NCBI GenBank assembly: GCA_021234155.1
Contig: JAJEKV010000203.1
Span: 62,001-126,000 of the forward strand
Source: Isoetes taiwanensis
Lineage: Eukaryota; Streptophyta; Lycopodiopsida; Isoetales; Isoetaceae
Direction of reading: 5' to 3'
Length of the DNA stretch: 64,000 bases
How positions within the stretch are numbered: position 1 is the first letter of the stretch; every line of letters starts with the position of its first letter. Both the position numbers and the translations under genes were made by a program. A model generated the notes under the pieces. It ran no database searches, had not been told where the DNA came from, and saw nothing but the letters and a program-made list of their open reading frames with translations. This document shows positions 21,764 to 33,968 of the stretch, one piece after another.

Positions 21764-23880
21764 TCCTATATTATAATGTTATGTAATGGACCACCCTAGA
21801 TCCGACGGTGAGAAAAGATTCATTTTTCAAGGGATTTGGAGATTCAACATAAAAAATCTGAGGGCCCCTATCGAAAGCGAGGCGTTTTAAAATACTAGTG
21901 ATGGCCGGGGGTTTCACTGGGGAACATCTTTGCCCTAAACCGGTTGATGTTGAAGGCATTGTTTGAAGAAAAATAAAATAAAAAATAACACTTGAGAAAA
22001 GCTTCGGTTCAAAATCACATCTCAATGCCACGGCTCAGCCATGCCAAGCCCGTTCGCATTACGTTTGTCATTTCTTAGGGTTTTTTAGCTTATTCTAAGG
22101 TACGCCATGCAGCTATGGCAAGCCCATTGCAAGACCGAGCAAGCAAAACATTATCAAGATTTTGAGTTCTAATAGGGGTTTACCTTGCTCACGAAGCTTA
22201 ACCTATTCTGATTTTGGTATTTCTTTTCACTCTCATTACTATGAAAGAAGGCGATTGATCCGGCACCTATTTTTATGGCATATCATCCTAAAAGTACATT
22301 CGAGGTTCTTCCCCAATCATATTTTTGGGTTATCCATTTTTTTGTTCAAAAATATGAAAGCTAAACACCATCATAGCTTTTACTGCTTCTCTGTTCATGC
22401 AAAGGCCTGTCGCTGGGGTATCCGTTCTCTAGACATCGTTTACCATCACAAGGTATTTAGAACCTTGCGATAATGCCTACAAAGGATTTGACATTTCAAG
22501 ATATCTGTTGAAAAGCAGTTGGATAGAGCATAGCATGGGCATTCAGGCTCAAACATTCTATTTTCATTCCTTGCAGGTTTCATGGAGCATCTTCGCGAGG
22601 TTTCAACTTTATGGGTTACAGGAGCAAAAATGCTTGGCGCCTGGGTTATCAAAATATAATCTTTCTTCTCAACAAATTCGAAAGTGGCGTATATAAATTT
22701 CTTTGCTATAGATATTTGAGCATGTAGGACTTTGCAAAGAATGGTGCTTCTTTGATTTCGATTTTTGACTATGTCAATTTAAGGTACGTTTGAGATGTTA
22801 GCTGCTTATTTTCTCATGCCCGGAAGGATGTTATAAATGCTTTTACCAGCTACGGCATGTTTCTGAAAGGTTCTCATCAACTATGCATATGTTTTAAATT
22901 GCTGTAGCGTATCCTCTTCTTGGTAGTTCATATGTTTGTTTTGCCATTTTTAATTAGCCGATCACATTATTCATATAATTTCACGAAGTGGCCATCTTGG
23001 TTGGGTAAAATGGATAGCATTTGGTCCAAAGGGATAGTGGCTTTGTATGGGTTCTTCAGTGGGCTGCATCAAAGGGAGCTATAACAATCCGGTGCGGAGT
23101 CCCTTTGTCCTACTTTGGCAGTTCTTCTCCTAACTATAGGACTTCTCTTTGCGGTACTTTGTTTTTCATCTAAGTGGGTCTAGACTCTTCTAATGTTGAT
23201 AAAACTGCAAACTAATTAGATTTAAGGAAAACCGGCTGAAAACATGTACGATAACTTTGTTATTAAAAATGTGGAGAGTTATGAATCACCACTCCACTTT
23301 CTAAAGGCTGCAACATTTTTCAAGCATAACCTCCAAGGACTTGAGCATCTAGACCATGGAGATATATCTCTTTTCTTTTGTCTTATTATTAAGCATATTT
23401 TTTGCAGGCTATCACAGGAGCTTCTTCAAGTTCTTGACTACATGCCTCTCACATGAACCTTTCTTTCTCAAGGTCCCAATGGATATTTTAAAGAGTGCCA
23501 CTTTAGTTCATCTCTGTTGTTACTAAATACTTCAGGGAACATTCTAATTATATTGTGATATGGTACTACATTTAAAAAACCATATCCAAGGTATATGAGG
23601 TTTTAATAATCTATCAGCTTATACAATCATTTTTGTGCATTCTACTGTTGGAGCCTTCACATGAAACTGAAGAGTATGTTGACTCGATGTGAAAGGGCTC
23701 TTGCAACATGTTAGATAACTGTTTTTGTCTGTTAAAAGTGCTGACTCAAAGTTGCTTTTGGGTTTTTCTTTGTCTTTCAATAGAATCAATCTTTTCATAA
23801 TCAATTGAGTAAAAACCTAGAGGAATTCCTCAACACACTCAACGAACTAGAAGGAAGATAGCCAAGATTTAAGATATAAC
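21764..23880 (+). mobile_element. 5' portion of Helitron E and unassigned sequence
   Basis: TCCTATATTATAATG and the sub-terminal gttatgtaatggaccacc begin immediately after the CTAG of Helitron D. No matching 3' end was found before the sequence turns into the pyrimidine tract of Helitron F at about 23885. The interior has no convincing gene; several short frames lack motifs. The right boundary is not resolved. Confidence 0.55.
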
Positions 23881-25619
23881 CTTAAATCTTCCCTCTTCCT
23901 TTCCCCACCCTCTTCCTCTTGATCATGTGCCCTTTTCCCCATCTCTTTTCCCATTTCTCTCTCCTCTTTTCCTCATGCTCTTTTTGCTTTCCCTTCTCCT
24001 TTTTCCGCTTCCCTTTTCCTTTCAACTTTCCATTCCCTTTTCATACTTTCCCCACCCTTTTGCTTTAAGGATTTGATGTTCCCTTTTTTCCCTTTCCTTT
24101 CTCTTTTCCCTTCCTTTACATTTTCCCTTTCCCCAATTCCTTCGCTTTTCATATGCCTCTTTCCATTCCCTTTTCTCAACCTTTTTATGTACCCTTTTCC
24201 TTCTTTCCCCATCTTCTTCCCCTTTTTTCCCCTTTCCACTTTCTCCTTTCTTGTTTCTTTTCTTTTCCCTTTCCCATACTCTTTTCCCTTTCTTTTTTCT
24301 ATTTCCTCACCCTTTTCCCTCTTCCCTTTTTCTCGTGCCCTTTTAAGCCTTCCTCTTTTCCTATTCCTTGCTCCCTACCCTTTGTCTATTCTAATTTCCC
24401 CCCCACCTTTTTCCTCATTTTTCCATCCTTTTCCCTCTTCCTTTTCTCGATGCTCTTTTTGCTTTCCTTTTTCTCTTTCTTCACCTTCTCTTTTCCCCTT
24501 TTTCCGCCCTTTCCTTTTTCTCTTTTCTGGTTCCTTTTCCCAAGTTCTCTTTTTCCCTTTTCCTATCTCTTTTCCTTTTTACTTTTCTTTTTCCCATAGA
24601 CTTTGCATGCAACCTTTTCTTATTTTCCCTTACCTTTTTCTCCTTTTCTCACCTTTACTTCTTACCCTTCTCGCGGTGCTCTTTTTCCGTTCCCTTTCCC
24701 CCTCGTCTATTCTATTCCTTTTTCTATTTTCTTTTATCTTTCCATTTTCCTTTTCTCCTTCTCTTTCCTTTTTCCTCTTATCTTTCCTTTATTCCTTTTC
24801 CTTTTTCCTTTTTCCCTTTTCCCTTTTCCCTTTCATCGTTTTTTCCTTTTCCCTTCCCCTCTTCCTTTTCCTTTTCCCTTTCATCGTTTTTCTTTTCCCT
24901 TCCCTCTTCCTTTTTCCTTTTCATCGTTTTTCCTTTTCCTTCCCCTCTTCCTTTTCCCTTTTCCCTTTCATCGTTTTTCCTTTTCTTTTCCCCTTTCCCT
25001 TTTTTTTTTCCTTTTTCCTTTTCATCTTTTTTCCTTTTCCTTTTCCCTTTTCCCTTTCCCTTTTTCCTTTTCCTTTCATCATTTTCTTTTCCCTCCCTTT
25101 TCCGTTTCCCCTTTTCCTTTTTTCCCTTTCATCGTTTTTTTCTTTTCCCCGGTCCCCTTTTCCTTTTCCCCTTTTCCTTTTCCGTTTTCCGTTTTCCCTT
25201 TTCCATTTTCCCTTTTCCCTTTCATCTTTTTTTCCTTTTCCTTCCCTCTTCCTTTTCCCCCTTTCCCCTTTCATCGTTTTCCTTTTTTTTTCTTTCATCG
25301 TTTTCCTTTTTTTTTCCCCTTTCCTTTTCCCTTTTTTCCCTTTCATCCTTTTTCCTTTTCCCTTTTCCCCCTTCCCCTTCCCCTTTTCCTTTTCCTTTTT
25401 CCTTTTCCTTTTTTCCTTTTCCTTCCCTTCCCTTCCCCTTTTCCCTTTTCCCTTTTCCCTTTTCCTTTTCCTTTTTCCTTTTCCCTTTCATATTGAAGCC
25501 ATAGTCAAGATGAAATTTTAGTTGAAGACATGCACACATCATCTCCACCATTGGTCAATCAAATCCTCGACCGTCCGGATTTAGGGTCGCGGTCCATTAC
25601 CTAACATTATAATATAAGA
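23881..25619 (-). mobile_element. Polypurine Helitron F, 3' end missing
   Basis: The 5' end is at 25619 (aacattataatataaga on the plus strand), with the shared sub-terminal block at about 25485-25600. The interior, about 23885-25495, is a pyrimidine tract on the plus strand and so polypurine on the element's own strand. The last few hundred bases and the hairpin/CTAG end of the family are absent, so it is truncated on the left. Confidence 0.8.
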
Positions 25620-25622
25620 TAA

Positions 25623-27662
25623 CTAGTAATGGTACCCGACCTTCTTTGGTATAAATTAAAGAACCTTTAATTTCTTTCTTTTTTATTCTCCCTTTTTTTT
25701 TTTTTTTAACCCGTTCTCCCTCCCTTTGCCTTCCCTTTCCCTTCCCTTTTTTTTTCTTTCTCTTTTTTTATCAGCTTTTTCCTTCCTTTTTATCTTTCCT
25801 GCTCTTCCCATTTTCCACTACTCTCTTTTCCCTTTCCTTTTCCCCTTCCTCTTCCTTTTCCTTTTCCTTTTCTCTTTCCCGTTTCTCATGCATTTTTTTT
25901 TTCTTCTTTTTGCTTACCTTTTCATGTGCCCCTTTTCTTCCTTTCCCCACACTCTTCCTCTTGATCATGTGCCCTTTTCCCATCTCTTTTCCCAATTTCT
26001 CTCTCCTCTTTTCCTCATGCTCTTTTTTGCTTTCCCTTCTCCTTTTTTCAAGCTTCCCTTTTCCTTTCAACTTTCCATTCCCACTTTTCATACTTTCCCC
26101 ACCCTTTTGCTTCGATGTTCCCTTTCCTTTCTCTTTCCCCTTCCTTTTACATTTTCCCTTTCCCGTTCCTTTAAGCTTTTCATATGCCTCTTTCCATTCC
26201 CTTTTCTCAACCTTTTTTTATGTACCCTTTTTTCCTTCTTTCCCCATCTTCTTCCCCTTTTTTCCCCTTTCCACTTTCTCCTTTCTTGTTTCTTTTTTCT
26301 TTTCCCCTTTCCCATACTCTTTTCCCTTTCTTTTTCTATTTCCTCACCCTTTCCCTCTTCCCTTTTTTTCTGCCCTTTTAAGACCTTCCTCTTTTCCTAT
26401 TCCTTATCCCTACCCTTTGTCTATTCTAATTTCCCCCCCCCTTTTTCTCATTTTTTTCCTTCCTTTCCTCTTCCTTTTTCTCGATGCTCTTTTTTGCTTT
26501 CCTTTTTCTCTTTCTTCACCTTCTCTTTTCCCCTTTTTCACGCCCTTTCCTTTTTCTCTTTTTCTCGTTCCCTTTTCCCAAGTTCTCTTTTTCCCTTTTC
26601 CCTATCTCTTTTTCCTTTTTTTACTTTTCTTTTCCCATAGACTTTGCAACCTTTTCTTATTTTCCCTTACCTTTTTCTCCTTTTCTCACCTTTACTTCTT
26701 ACCCTTCTCCTTACACGCTCTTTTTCCGTTCCCTTTTCCCCTCGTCTATTCTATTCCTTTTTCTATTTTCTTTTTATCTTTCCATTTTCCTTTTCTCCTT
26801 CTCTTTCCTTTTCCTCTTATCTTTCCTTTATTCCTTTTCCTTTTTCCTTTTTTCCTTTTCCCTTTTTTCTTTCATCGTTTTCCTTTTCCTTCCCTCTTCC
26901 TTTTCCCTTTTCCCTTTCATCGTTTTCCTTTTCCCTTCCCTCTTCCTTTTCCCTTTCATCGTTTTCCTTTTCCCTTCCCTCTTCCTTTTCCTTTTCCCTT
27001 TCATCGTTTTTTCCTTTTCCTTTTCCTTTTCCCTTTTCCCTTTTCCCTTTTCCCTTTTTCCCTTTCATCGTTTTTCCTTTTCCTTCCCCTTTTTCCTTTT
27101 CCTTTTCCCTTTTCCCTTTTCCCTTTTCCTTTTCCCCATTCATCATTTTCCTTTTCCTTCCCCTTTTCCGTTTCCCTTTTCCTTTTCCCTTTCATCGTTT
27201 TTCCTTTTCCCGTCCCCTTTTCCTTTTCCCTTTTCCCTTTTCCGTTTTCCGTTTTCCCTTTTCCATTTTTCCTTTTCCCTTTCATCTTTTTTCCTTTTCC
27301 CTTCCCCTATTCCTTTTCCTTTTCCCTTTCATCGTTTTTCCTTTTCCCTTTCATCGTTTTTCCTTTTCCTTCCCTTTTTCGTTTCCCTTTTTCCCTTTTC
27401 CCTTTCATCTTTTTCCTTTTCCCTTCCCCTTCCCCTTCCCCTTTTCCCTTTTCCCTTTTCCTTTTCCTTTTTCCTTTTCCCTTCCCCTTCCCCTTTTCCC
27501 TTTTCCCTTTTCCCTTTTCCTTTTCCTTTTTCCTTTTCCCTTTCATATTGAAGCCATAGTCAAGATGAAATTTTAGTTGAAGACACGCACACATCATCTC
27601 CACCATTGGTCAATCAAATCCTCGACCGTCCGATTTAGGGTGCGGTCCATTACACAACATTA
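25623..27662 (-). mobile_element. Polypurine Helitron G, main part
   Basis: The 3' end CTAG (minus strand) is at 25623-25626, with an eroded hairpin beside it (ggtacccgaccttctttggt). The polypurine interior is at about 25690-27545 and the shared 5' sub-terminal block at about 27550-27650. Its 5' terminus is split by Helitron Q: cacaacatta ends at 27662, and the missing TAATATAAGA is found at 35403-35412. Joined, they restore the canonical terminus exactly. Confidence 0.85.
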
Positions 27663-27675
27663 TCTTATATTATAA

Positions 27676-29507
27676 CTAGTAATGGTGCCCAGCGTTGCTG
27701 GGCATAAGTTGAGAGCCTGTAAATGCTTTGGGATGCAGTGAGAAAAGCCCTATCCCTTTCCCTTTCCTTTTTGCTCTATCCCGCATTTCATTTTTTCTTA
27801 TTTTCTCTACTTTTTTTTTCTTTTCCTTTTTTTTTTCTCGTCTTTCTCACATGTTTTCTTGATTTCCCATCCCTTTCCTTCCCCCTTCCCTGTTCCCGAT
27901 AACCTTTTTCCCTTCCCTTTTGCTCCTTTCTCTACCTTTTCCCTCTTCCCCTTTCTCTTTTTTTATGCCTTCTCTTTTCCCCACCCTTTTCCATGTCTTC
28001 CCTTTTTCTCAACCTTTTACTCTTTCGCCCTTTTCCATGCCTATTTTCCATTCTCTTTTCCTCCTTTTCCCACTCTTTTCCTCCTTTTTTTGTGTGCCCT
28101 TTTCCCTTCCATTTTTCTTTTTCTCCCTCTCGTTTTCCATGCCCTTTTTACCTTCCCTTTTTCCATCTCCTCACCCTTTCCCTCTTTCCCTTTTCCATGT
28201 TCCCTTTTTTCTTTTCCCTTTTCCATTTTCCTCTTTTCCTTTTCCTTTTTAAATACTCTCTCTTTCCCCCCTTTTCCATTCTTTTTCTTTTCTATTTCCC
28301 TTTTCCCATGCCCTTTTTCCCACCCCTTTTTTCTTCTTTCTATTTTTCCGTGCTTCCTTTTCCTCCTTTTCCCACCCTTTCCCTCTTCCCGTGCAATCCC
28401 TTCTTTCCACCCTTCCTTTTTTTCTTTTCTTTTTCCTTTTTAACCTCATGTCCTTTTCCCCTTTCCTCCCCTCCATCACTCCCCTGCTTCCCTTTCCCTT
28501 TTTTCCCGTTTCCTTTTCTTGATGGATTTTTTTCTTTCCGTTTTCCTCCTTTGCCGATCCTTTTCCTGTGCACTTTTTCCCTTCCTTTCCTTTTCCTTTT
28601 CCCTTTTTCCATGCCTTTTGCACATTTGTTTTATTCTCTTATTTCCTATACCCCATTTTCCTCTTTTCCCCACCCTTTCTCTCTTGCCCCTTTTCTTTTC
28701 CCTTTTTTCTTTTTTCCCTTTCTTCACCATTTTTCTCTTCCCTTTTCTCTCATGCCCTTCCCCCTTCCATTTTCTCGTTTCCCTCTTTCTTTTTCCTTGT
28801 GACCTTTACCTAGGTTCCCTTTCCCCCTTTTCCCTTTCCTTTTTCTTTCTTCTCACTTTCCTTTTTTCTATACCCATTTTCTTTTCCCCTCTCCCCATCC
28901 TTTTCTTGTTCCCCCTTGTCCCTTCCCTTTTCCTCATTTTTCCAACCTTTCACTCTTCCTCTTTTCTTGATGCATTTTTTCCCTTCCCTTTCCCTTTTCC
29001 TATGCCATTTGTCCCTTCTTTTTTCCACTTTCCTCAACGCTTCTCTTTTTCCCCCTTTTCCCATTCTCCTCCCCTTTTCCATGCTTTTTTTCTCCTTCAT
29101 TTTCTCCTTTTTTCAACCTTTTCCTCTTTCCTTTTTTTTTCATGCCCTTTCCATTTACCTTTTCCACTTTATCTCTTCCTCCTTCCCTCGTGCCCTTTTC
29201 CTAGGTTCCCTTTCCCTTTTTCGTTTTCCATGCCTTTTTCTCTTCTCTTATCCCCACCCTTTTCCCTTTTCCTTTTGCCCTTTTCCCTTTTCCCCATGCC
29301 TTTTTGCCCTTCACATTCTCTCTTTCCATTTCCCTTTTCCTTTTCCCCCTTTTCATTTACCTTTTCCCCTTAAGAGATCGAAGCATGACCAATCACAGTG
29401 TTGATAAGTCGTGCAATAAATCTAGGCCTTCGGATGCATCCAGATGATCTCGGCCATTCAAATTAGGGCTCGATGCACTACTTACGGTATAACATTATAA
29501 TATAAGA
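27676..29507 (-). mobile_element. Polypurine Helitron S (second subfamily)
   Basis: Both ends are complete: CTAG at 27676-27679 with the perfect hairpin at 27687-27703, and a 5' end at 29507 (aacattataatataaga). The interior at about 27750-29372 is pyrimidine-rich on the plus strand but is made of different words (cttttccc, ccatgcccttt) from the other copies. The 5' sub-terminal sequence (gatgatctcggccattcaaa) also differs. This is an independent expansion. Confidence 0.9.
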
Positions 29508-29606
29508 TAGTTAAGGTGCCCAGCGTTGCTGGGCACAGTTTAAAAACCTGTAAATCATAATCCAGCAATGAGAAACCTACATCCATTGTACAATCTTTGT
29601 CATTCA

Positions 29607-30330
29607 TGGAAGGAAGGAAGGAAGGAAGGAAGGTACTTTTATCGTCCACGGAGACCAATCGGTCTATGGGACCCAATACAAAAACGCAGCAAGCGGATTA
29701 CTGCCCGGATTAAAAAACCCCCGCCCCGAAGGGTTTTCGAGGGAAAAACCGTGGCAGCAATCAACCCGGCGACAAACCGCGGCTAATCATATAAAATGCG
29801 AGAAACATCCCAATATATCTGATCATGCACCACCCCCTTAGTGCCTAGTCTGACGAGACGGCCCGGTGAGGGGCAAATGTGACCGCAGGTCCAGCACCTC
29901 CGGATGTATGACCCCCGGGCGCATCGCAACGGCCGGTGTGTTCATCGACAATGCAAGGGCACGCATTGTCCGTCATTACTAAGGGAGTGTATCCGGCCTG
30001 ATCCGATGAACACCGGCAACTCGGAAAGTGTGAGACTCATCCTCAATGGCACGGTTTGACAAAGACCATGATGAGCCTGGCCCGGGGGGGCTCCCAATCC
30101 ACCCGCCTGCCTCGAACAAAGAAGATGGTGGGCACAAAATCGAATGGAGGCAATGAGTCCCCGCGCTTTTTCGCACGCAAATTGGGAACGCAGAGTAATA
30201 GTTGTGGGCCCGGGCTAACACGGGGTTGATGTGCTCCTTGTAATGGGCCATTTTGACCTGCTCTAGAGCAATGGGGTCCCAGAGCTTGCCAAGCAAGGGA
30301 AAACCAAGCCAAAAAACCATTGCCACTCTT
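29607..30330 (-). mobile_element. Diverged LINE 3' fragment with (GGAA)n tail
   Basis: The sequence is homologous to the 3' UTR and C-terminal reading frame of the LINE at 10579-11951. Shared phrases include ttttatcgtccac, gggttaaaaaacccccgccc (with one change) and ccgaagggttttcgaggg, and the protein fragments GKLWDPIALEQVK and EDESHTF. The frame is broken by stops and shifts. Its 3' side carries five or six ggaa repeats (about 29607-29632) where the other copy carries gagaat repeats. It is truncated at about 30,330. Confidence 0.8.
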
Positions 30331-30419
30331 TTGTACCTTGCAAAACAACCAACAATGGACCCGGCTATAGTGTTGGGAAAGGGCATCCTGGTGATGGCAG
30401 GGGATCTTCTAGCTTCGTT

Positions 30420-33400
30420 GTACCCTAAGCTTCTCGCCTCACTCTTGAATCTACGTTAATTGCTAAGGAATATTTCTAAGCCAATAGGGGGTTTCCATGT
30501 GTAAATGATATAATAACTTGCTTATCTAAAATTATTAACATTTTTGTATATAAAATTGTCTTGTATTTTAAAGCGTAAAATTAGAATTTTAATATTACGT
30601 GTAGAACTTCCTAAGATTTGTGGAGAGGGGAGCATGAATGGAAAAACTAAAGAGGGATTTCATGTTTGGACTTGATTTGAAGAGGTTCCTTATTGTCAAA
30701 CACACATCTATCAAAGACCAAGGCATTTGGTAAACATTTGCTTTTTTGTTTATCATATAATTATTGATGTTATCTATTTGCAGCTTCAAGCAAAGATTTT
30801 GATGTATTTGCAGAACTTCCAAAGTGAAAAGTGCAGATGTATTTCGTCGAAGTGTGAAGCATTTGTCCATATCTCCCATAGAGAATGCATAACAATTTTA
30901 AAGATTCCTGTAAAAATTATATTACTTCCCAATTGGATAACAGTCAAGAACTATTTGTTTGTCATATTTCTAAAGATAAACTACATTCATATAATAGTAG
31001 ATGTGCAAAAACTCCTGAAAAACAGAAACTTGAATGGAATATGCTATACTCAACAAAGTGGGTGCTTTCCGCGAAGCATGTTACAAAGCATTGACTACAA
31101 CTGTAGAAATCATTTATTGGCTAAAGGGGTATATCTTGAGAAAGATAATAGTAGATGTGCAGAGGTTATTAAAAAATAGAACTACTTGAACAGAATATGT
31201 TATATTCACGAAAATGAATACTTTTCTATGAAGCATGTTACAAAGCATTTGACTACTATGTTACAAAGCATTTGACTACTTTGCTGGGGATAAATGGGTG
31301 ATATATCTTATAAATAGCTAATAGATATTAAATGGGTGATATATCTTATAAATAGCTAATAGATATAGACAATACAGTAGATATAGACAATATCTTAAAG
31401 GATGTCATCCTTTAAGATTCACGATGGCTATATAAAAGCCTCGTAATAACAGCAAAGATTTTCGTCACATGAAGCTTTACCTATTTCATCAAATGATTTT
31501 GAGAGATCCATAATGTCTGCAGTGGGAAATCTACATGCCCAATTGCTCTACGTTGATGGAAGAGGCCTTCAAAATTCAACCTACAATCTGCAATACCTCG
31601 TCAATGTAAGATTAGATTTATCACCAGTCATGTTGTAAATTTATAAACTCTGATGAGCGTGAGGGGTTTTTTTAATGATCTTTTGCTTTGTCAGATTGCA
31701 AGGCAAATGATGATGATCACTTTATCTAAAAGTTTACTACTGGCACCAAGTTGGTTCTCCTGTCTGTAATACAATTGTAAGCATCTTTACATGACTTGTT
31801 GGCCTCTTCCATGGGGTCATATTGGCATGTGTCTGGAACATGTATCCCTATAGCGATTGGAAAATGGAGCAGTTCATTTTGCAAGCAGCTCATAAGATCT
31901 TAAATGAACTTGCCTTGCTCACTTTTATTCTAGTTATGCTCTTTCATGTCAACAGCTTAATGGTCTCGTGAAGCAGATGCCTTTGCTATAGCATCAAAGC
32001 TGCGTGAATCCTGTGTACTAAATTTAGATTTTAAAATGGCAGGAAGTTCCAAGGAAATGTTTTTCTAGATGGCCATGTTTTAAGAAGTGGGCTTTTAGTA
32101 TTTGTAAGGTTTTAGTCTGCTGGGTAATATGGAAGAACTGATGCCAAATGGTTCTTAGACATGAATGCACTCCTGCTACAGGCCTGTATCAAGAGATTAA
32201 ATTTCATCTGCATATATGAATCTTCAAACTGCAAATGTTTGGCTACAATACAGATTGACATAATCACCCAACTCCAATGTGCCTGAATAATAAATAACAT
32301 ATTGATTATGATATTAATGTCAATGATCATATATTGGGCAAGATATATATACCTTGTCAATAAAAGTGGAAGAATAACAATGGTAGTTTTGCTCAAAATG
32401 TGAGAGAAATCCAAGTCCAAGTGATCCATAAAGCTAATCCACAAAAGGAACAACAATCAGAGAAGTTATAAAAATGTTCATAAACAATGTTGAGGAAGAG
32501 ATAAAAAGGTACCCCACTCATGTAATGTGCTGCTTCGTCCATACTTTCAAAACCTATTGCACATGCATGTTTAGACAAACGAAAAGCTTAGACAAAATAA
32601 TTCTCAGGTTAATTTCATATTGCTAATTGCAAATCTTATCTTCCCATGACATGCAAGCATCGCAGTTCTAATAGTGGGAAATTCCAACATGGAAGGGTAG
32701 AAAACTGTTGCCAACGATCTTAGCCATACTTCTTGAATGTTTAAAATTTTTTTTAACCGAAAGCGGTATTCCTCTAGCCCACAATAAAAATGGAGTTACA
32801 AAACAGAGTTATAAAATGCATTTTGTGCCAGAAGATGGATGCAACACAAGAAGAGCATGATCATCTTCTGAAACAACAGAGTGCATAGCCTAGCGTTGGT
32901 GTGTCTAGATAAAAATTTAAAGTTGTCAACTTTGCAGCTTATCTGATAGTGCCAACCAGTTTAAACTTGCTGAAGTCCGGTTGCCTTCTTTGGATAAAGC
33001 TTGTAACAAAGATTGCCAATAAACCATATCCAGTCGTTCCGATAGACCAACTCCAGTCATTCTTGAGCAAGCACTATAGACCTCCAGGGCCTGAAGAATA
33101 TGCGTTTGCCATAACCTGATATATGCAATAACAAACCTGATAAAAGGAAGGAGAATCGAGAATGAACAGTAGCCGCCTACGCCATTTCCAAGAGCTCAAA
33201 ACTGTGGCCAGAACGTGAAGATCTTGATGAAGAACACATCCGACAACGGGACCACCCCAGTTTCTGCGGATCTTCTGCTGATTGTTGCATCACCGTCGGT
33301 CGAGCAAGGAAAAAGACCCTAAAGAAAAGAAAAGAAAAAACCCTAAAGAAAAAGAAGCTGGAATAATAACTTTCAAGCATAAAAGAAATGTTTTGTTAGC

Positions 33401-33640
33401 TCACCGGATTTCCACGGATGCCATAGCTGAATGCTTGACATAGTTGTAGGATTGCTTAATACGAACAGAACATAGATTTGTTAATAGGGATGGCTTAAGA
33501 CAAACCTTCAAAAGAAAAGCCAACCTGGGAGCTGGGACGAACCATAGATAGCCGCAATGGCGAGCACATCGATTTGTTGGGGTTTTTCTCACGCTAACAA
33601 AGGTGCAACAAATCGTGATTCCTTTGAATTCTAAGCTCCA
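30420..33640. other. Interior of Helitron R, no gene recognised
   Basis: AT-rich sequence with short tandem duplications (tgttacaaagcatttgacta twice near 31227-31277; gtgatatatcttataaatag twice near 31298-31355). Frames of 60-150 codons occur but none has recognisable motifs or convincing composition. Confidence 0.5.
31392..31418. repeat. Perfect 13-bp inverted repeat
   Basis: ATCTTAAAGGATG, one central base, then its exact reverse complement. The stem would be strong and unlike the Helitron hairpin. Function unknown. Confidence 0.85.
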
Positions 33641-33894
33641 TCTGTTCCGCCATGGCAAAAACTCCTGCCGGATTGGAGAAGGTGCCCTCGCTAACCCTAG
33701 CCCAAAAAAACCTTAGAATCTTACGTGGCGTCATCTCTTCCATTGATTTCATCAAATCTGGGCCGTCGAAAATTTTAGGGTTTTATGCACGACATACACT
33801 AAAACTTTATAATAAAGGATGTTGTGTAATGGACCGCGCCCTAGATCAGGCGGCCCACATTAACTCTTTGAATAGACGGTCGTGATCATTCCAG

Positions 33895-33968
33895 AAAAAA
33901 CCCTAACCCTATCCGTCGGAGTTGAGTCCTTCTTCACTTACAAACCCTATCCGTCGGAGTTGAGCTGG
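33895..33968. repeat. About 50-bp direct repeat in Helitron Q
   Basis: The phrase ccctatccgtcggagttgag occurs at about 33906 and again at about 33945, near the 5' end of Helitron Q after its interruption. Confidence 0.8.

Larger units (their letters stand above)
29508..33819 (-). mobile_element. Helitron R, carrying a LINE remnant
   Basis: The hairpin at 29518-29534 is intact and is followed (minus strand) by accttaacta, one base short of CTAG, directly against the 5' end of Helitron S. The 5' end at 33819 is diverged (TCCTTTATTATAAAG on the minus strand). Its sub-terminal sequence (cattgatttcatcaaatctg) matches the 5' arm of the outer Helitron near 42,300. No Rep/helicase frame is present. 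Confidence 0.75.
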
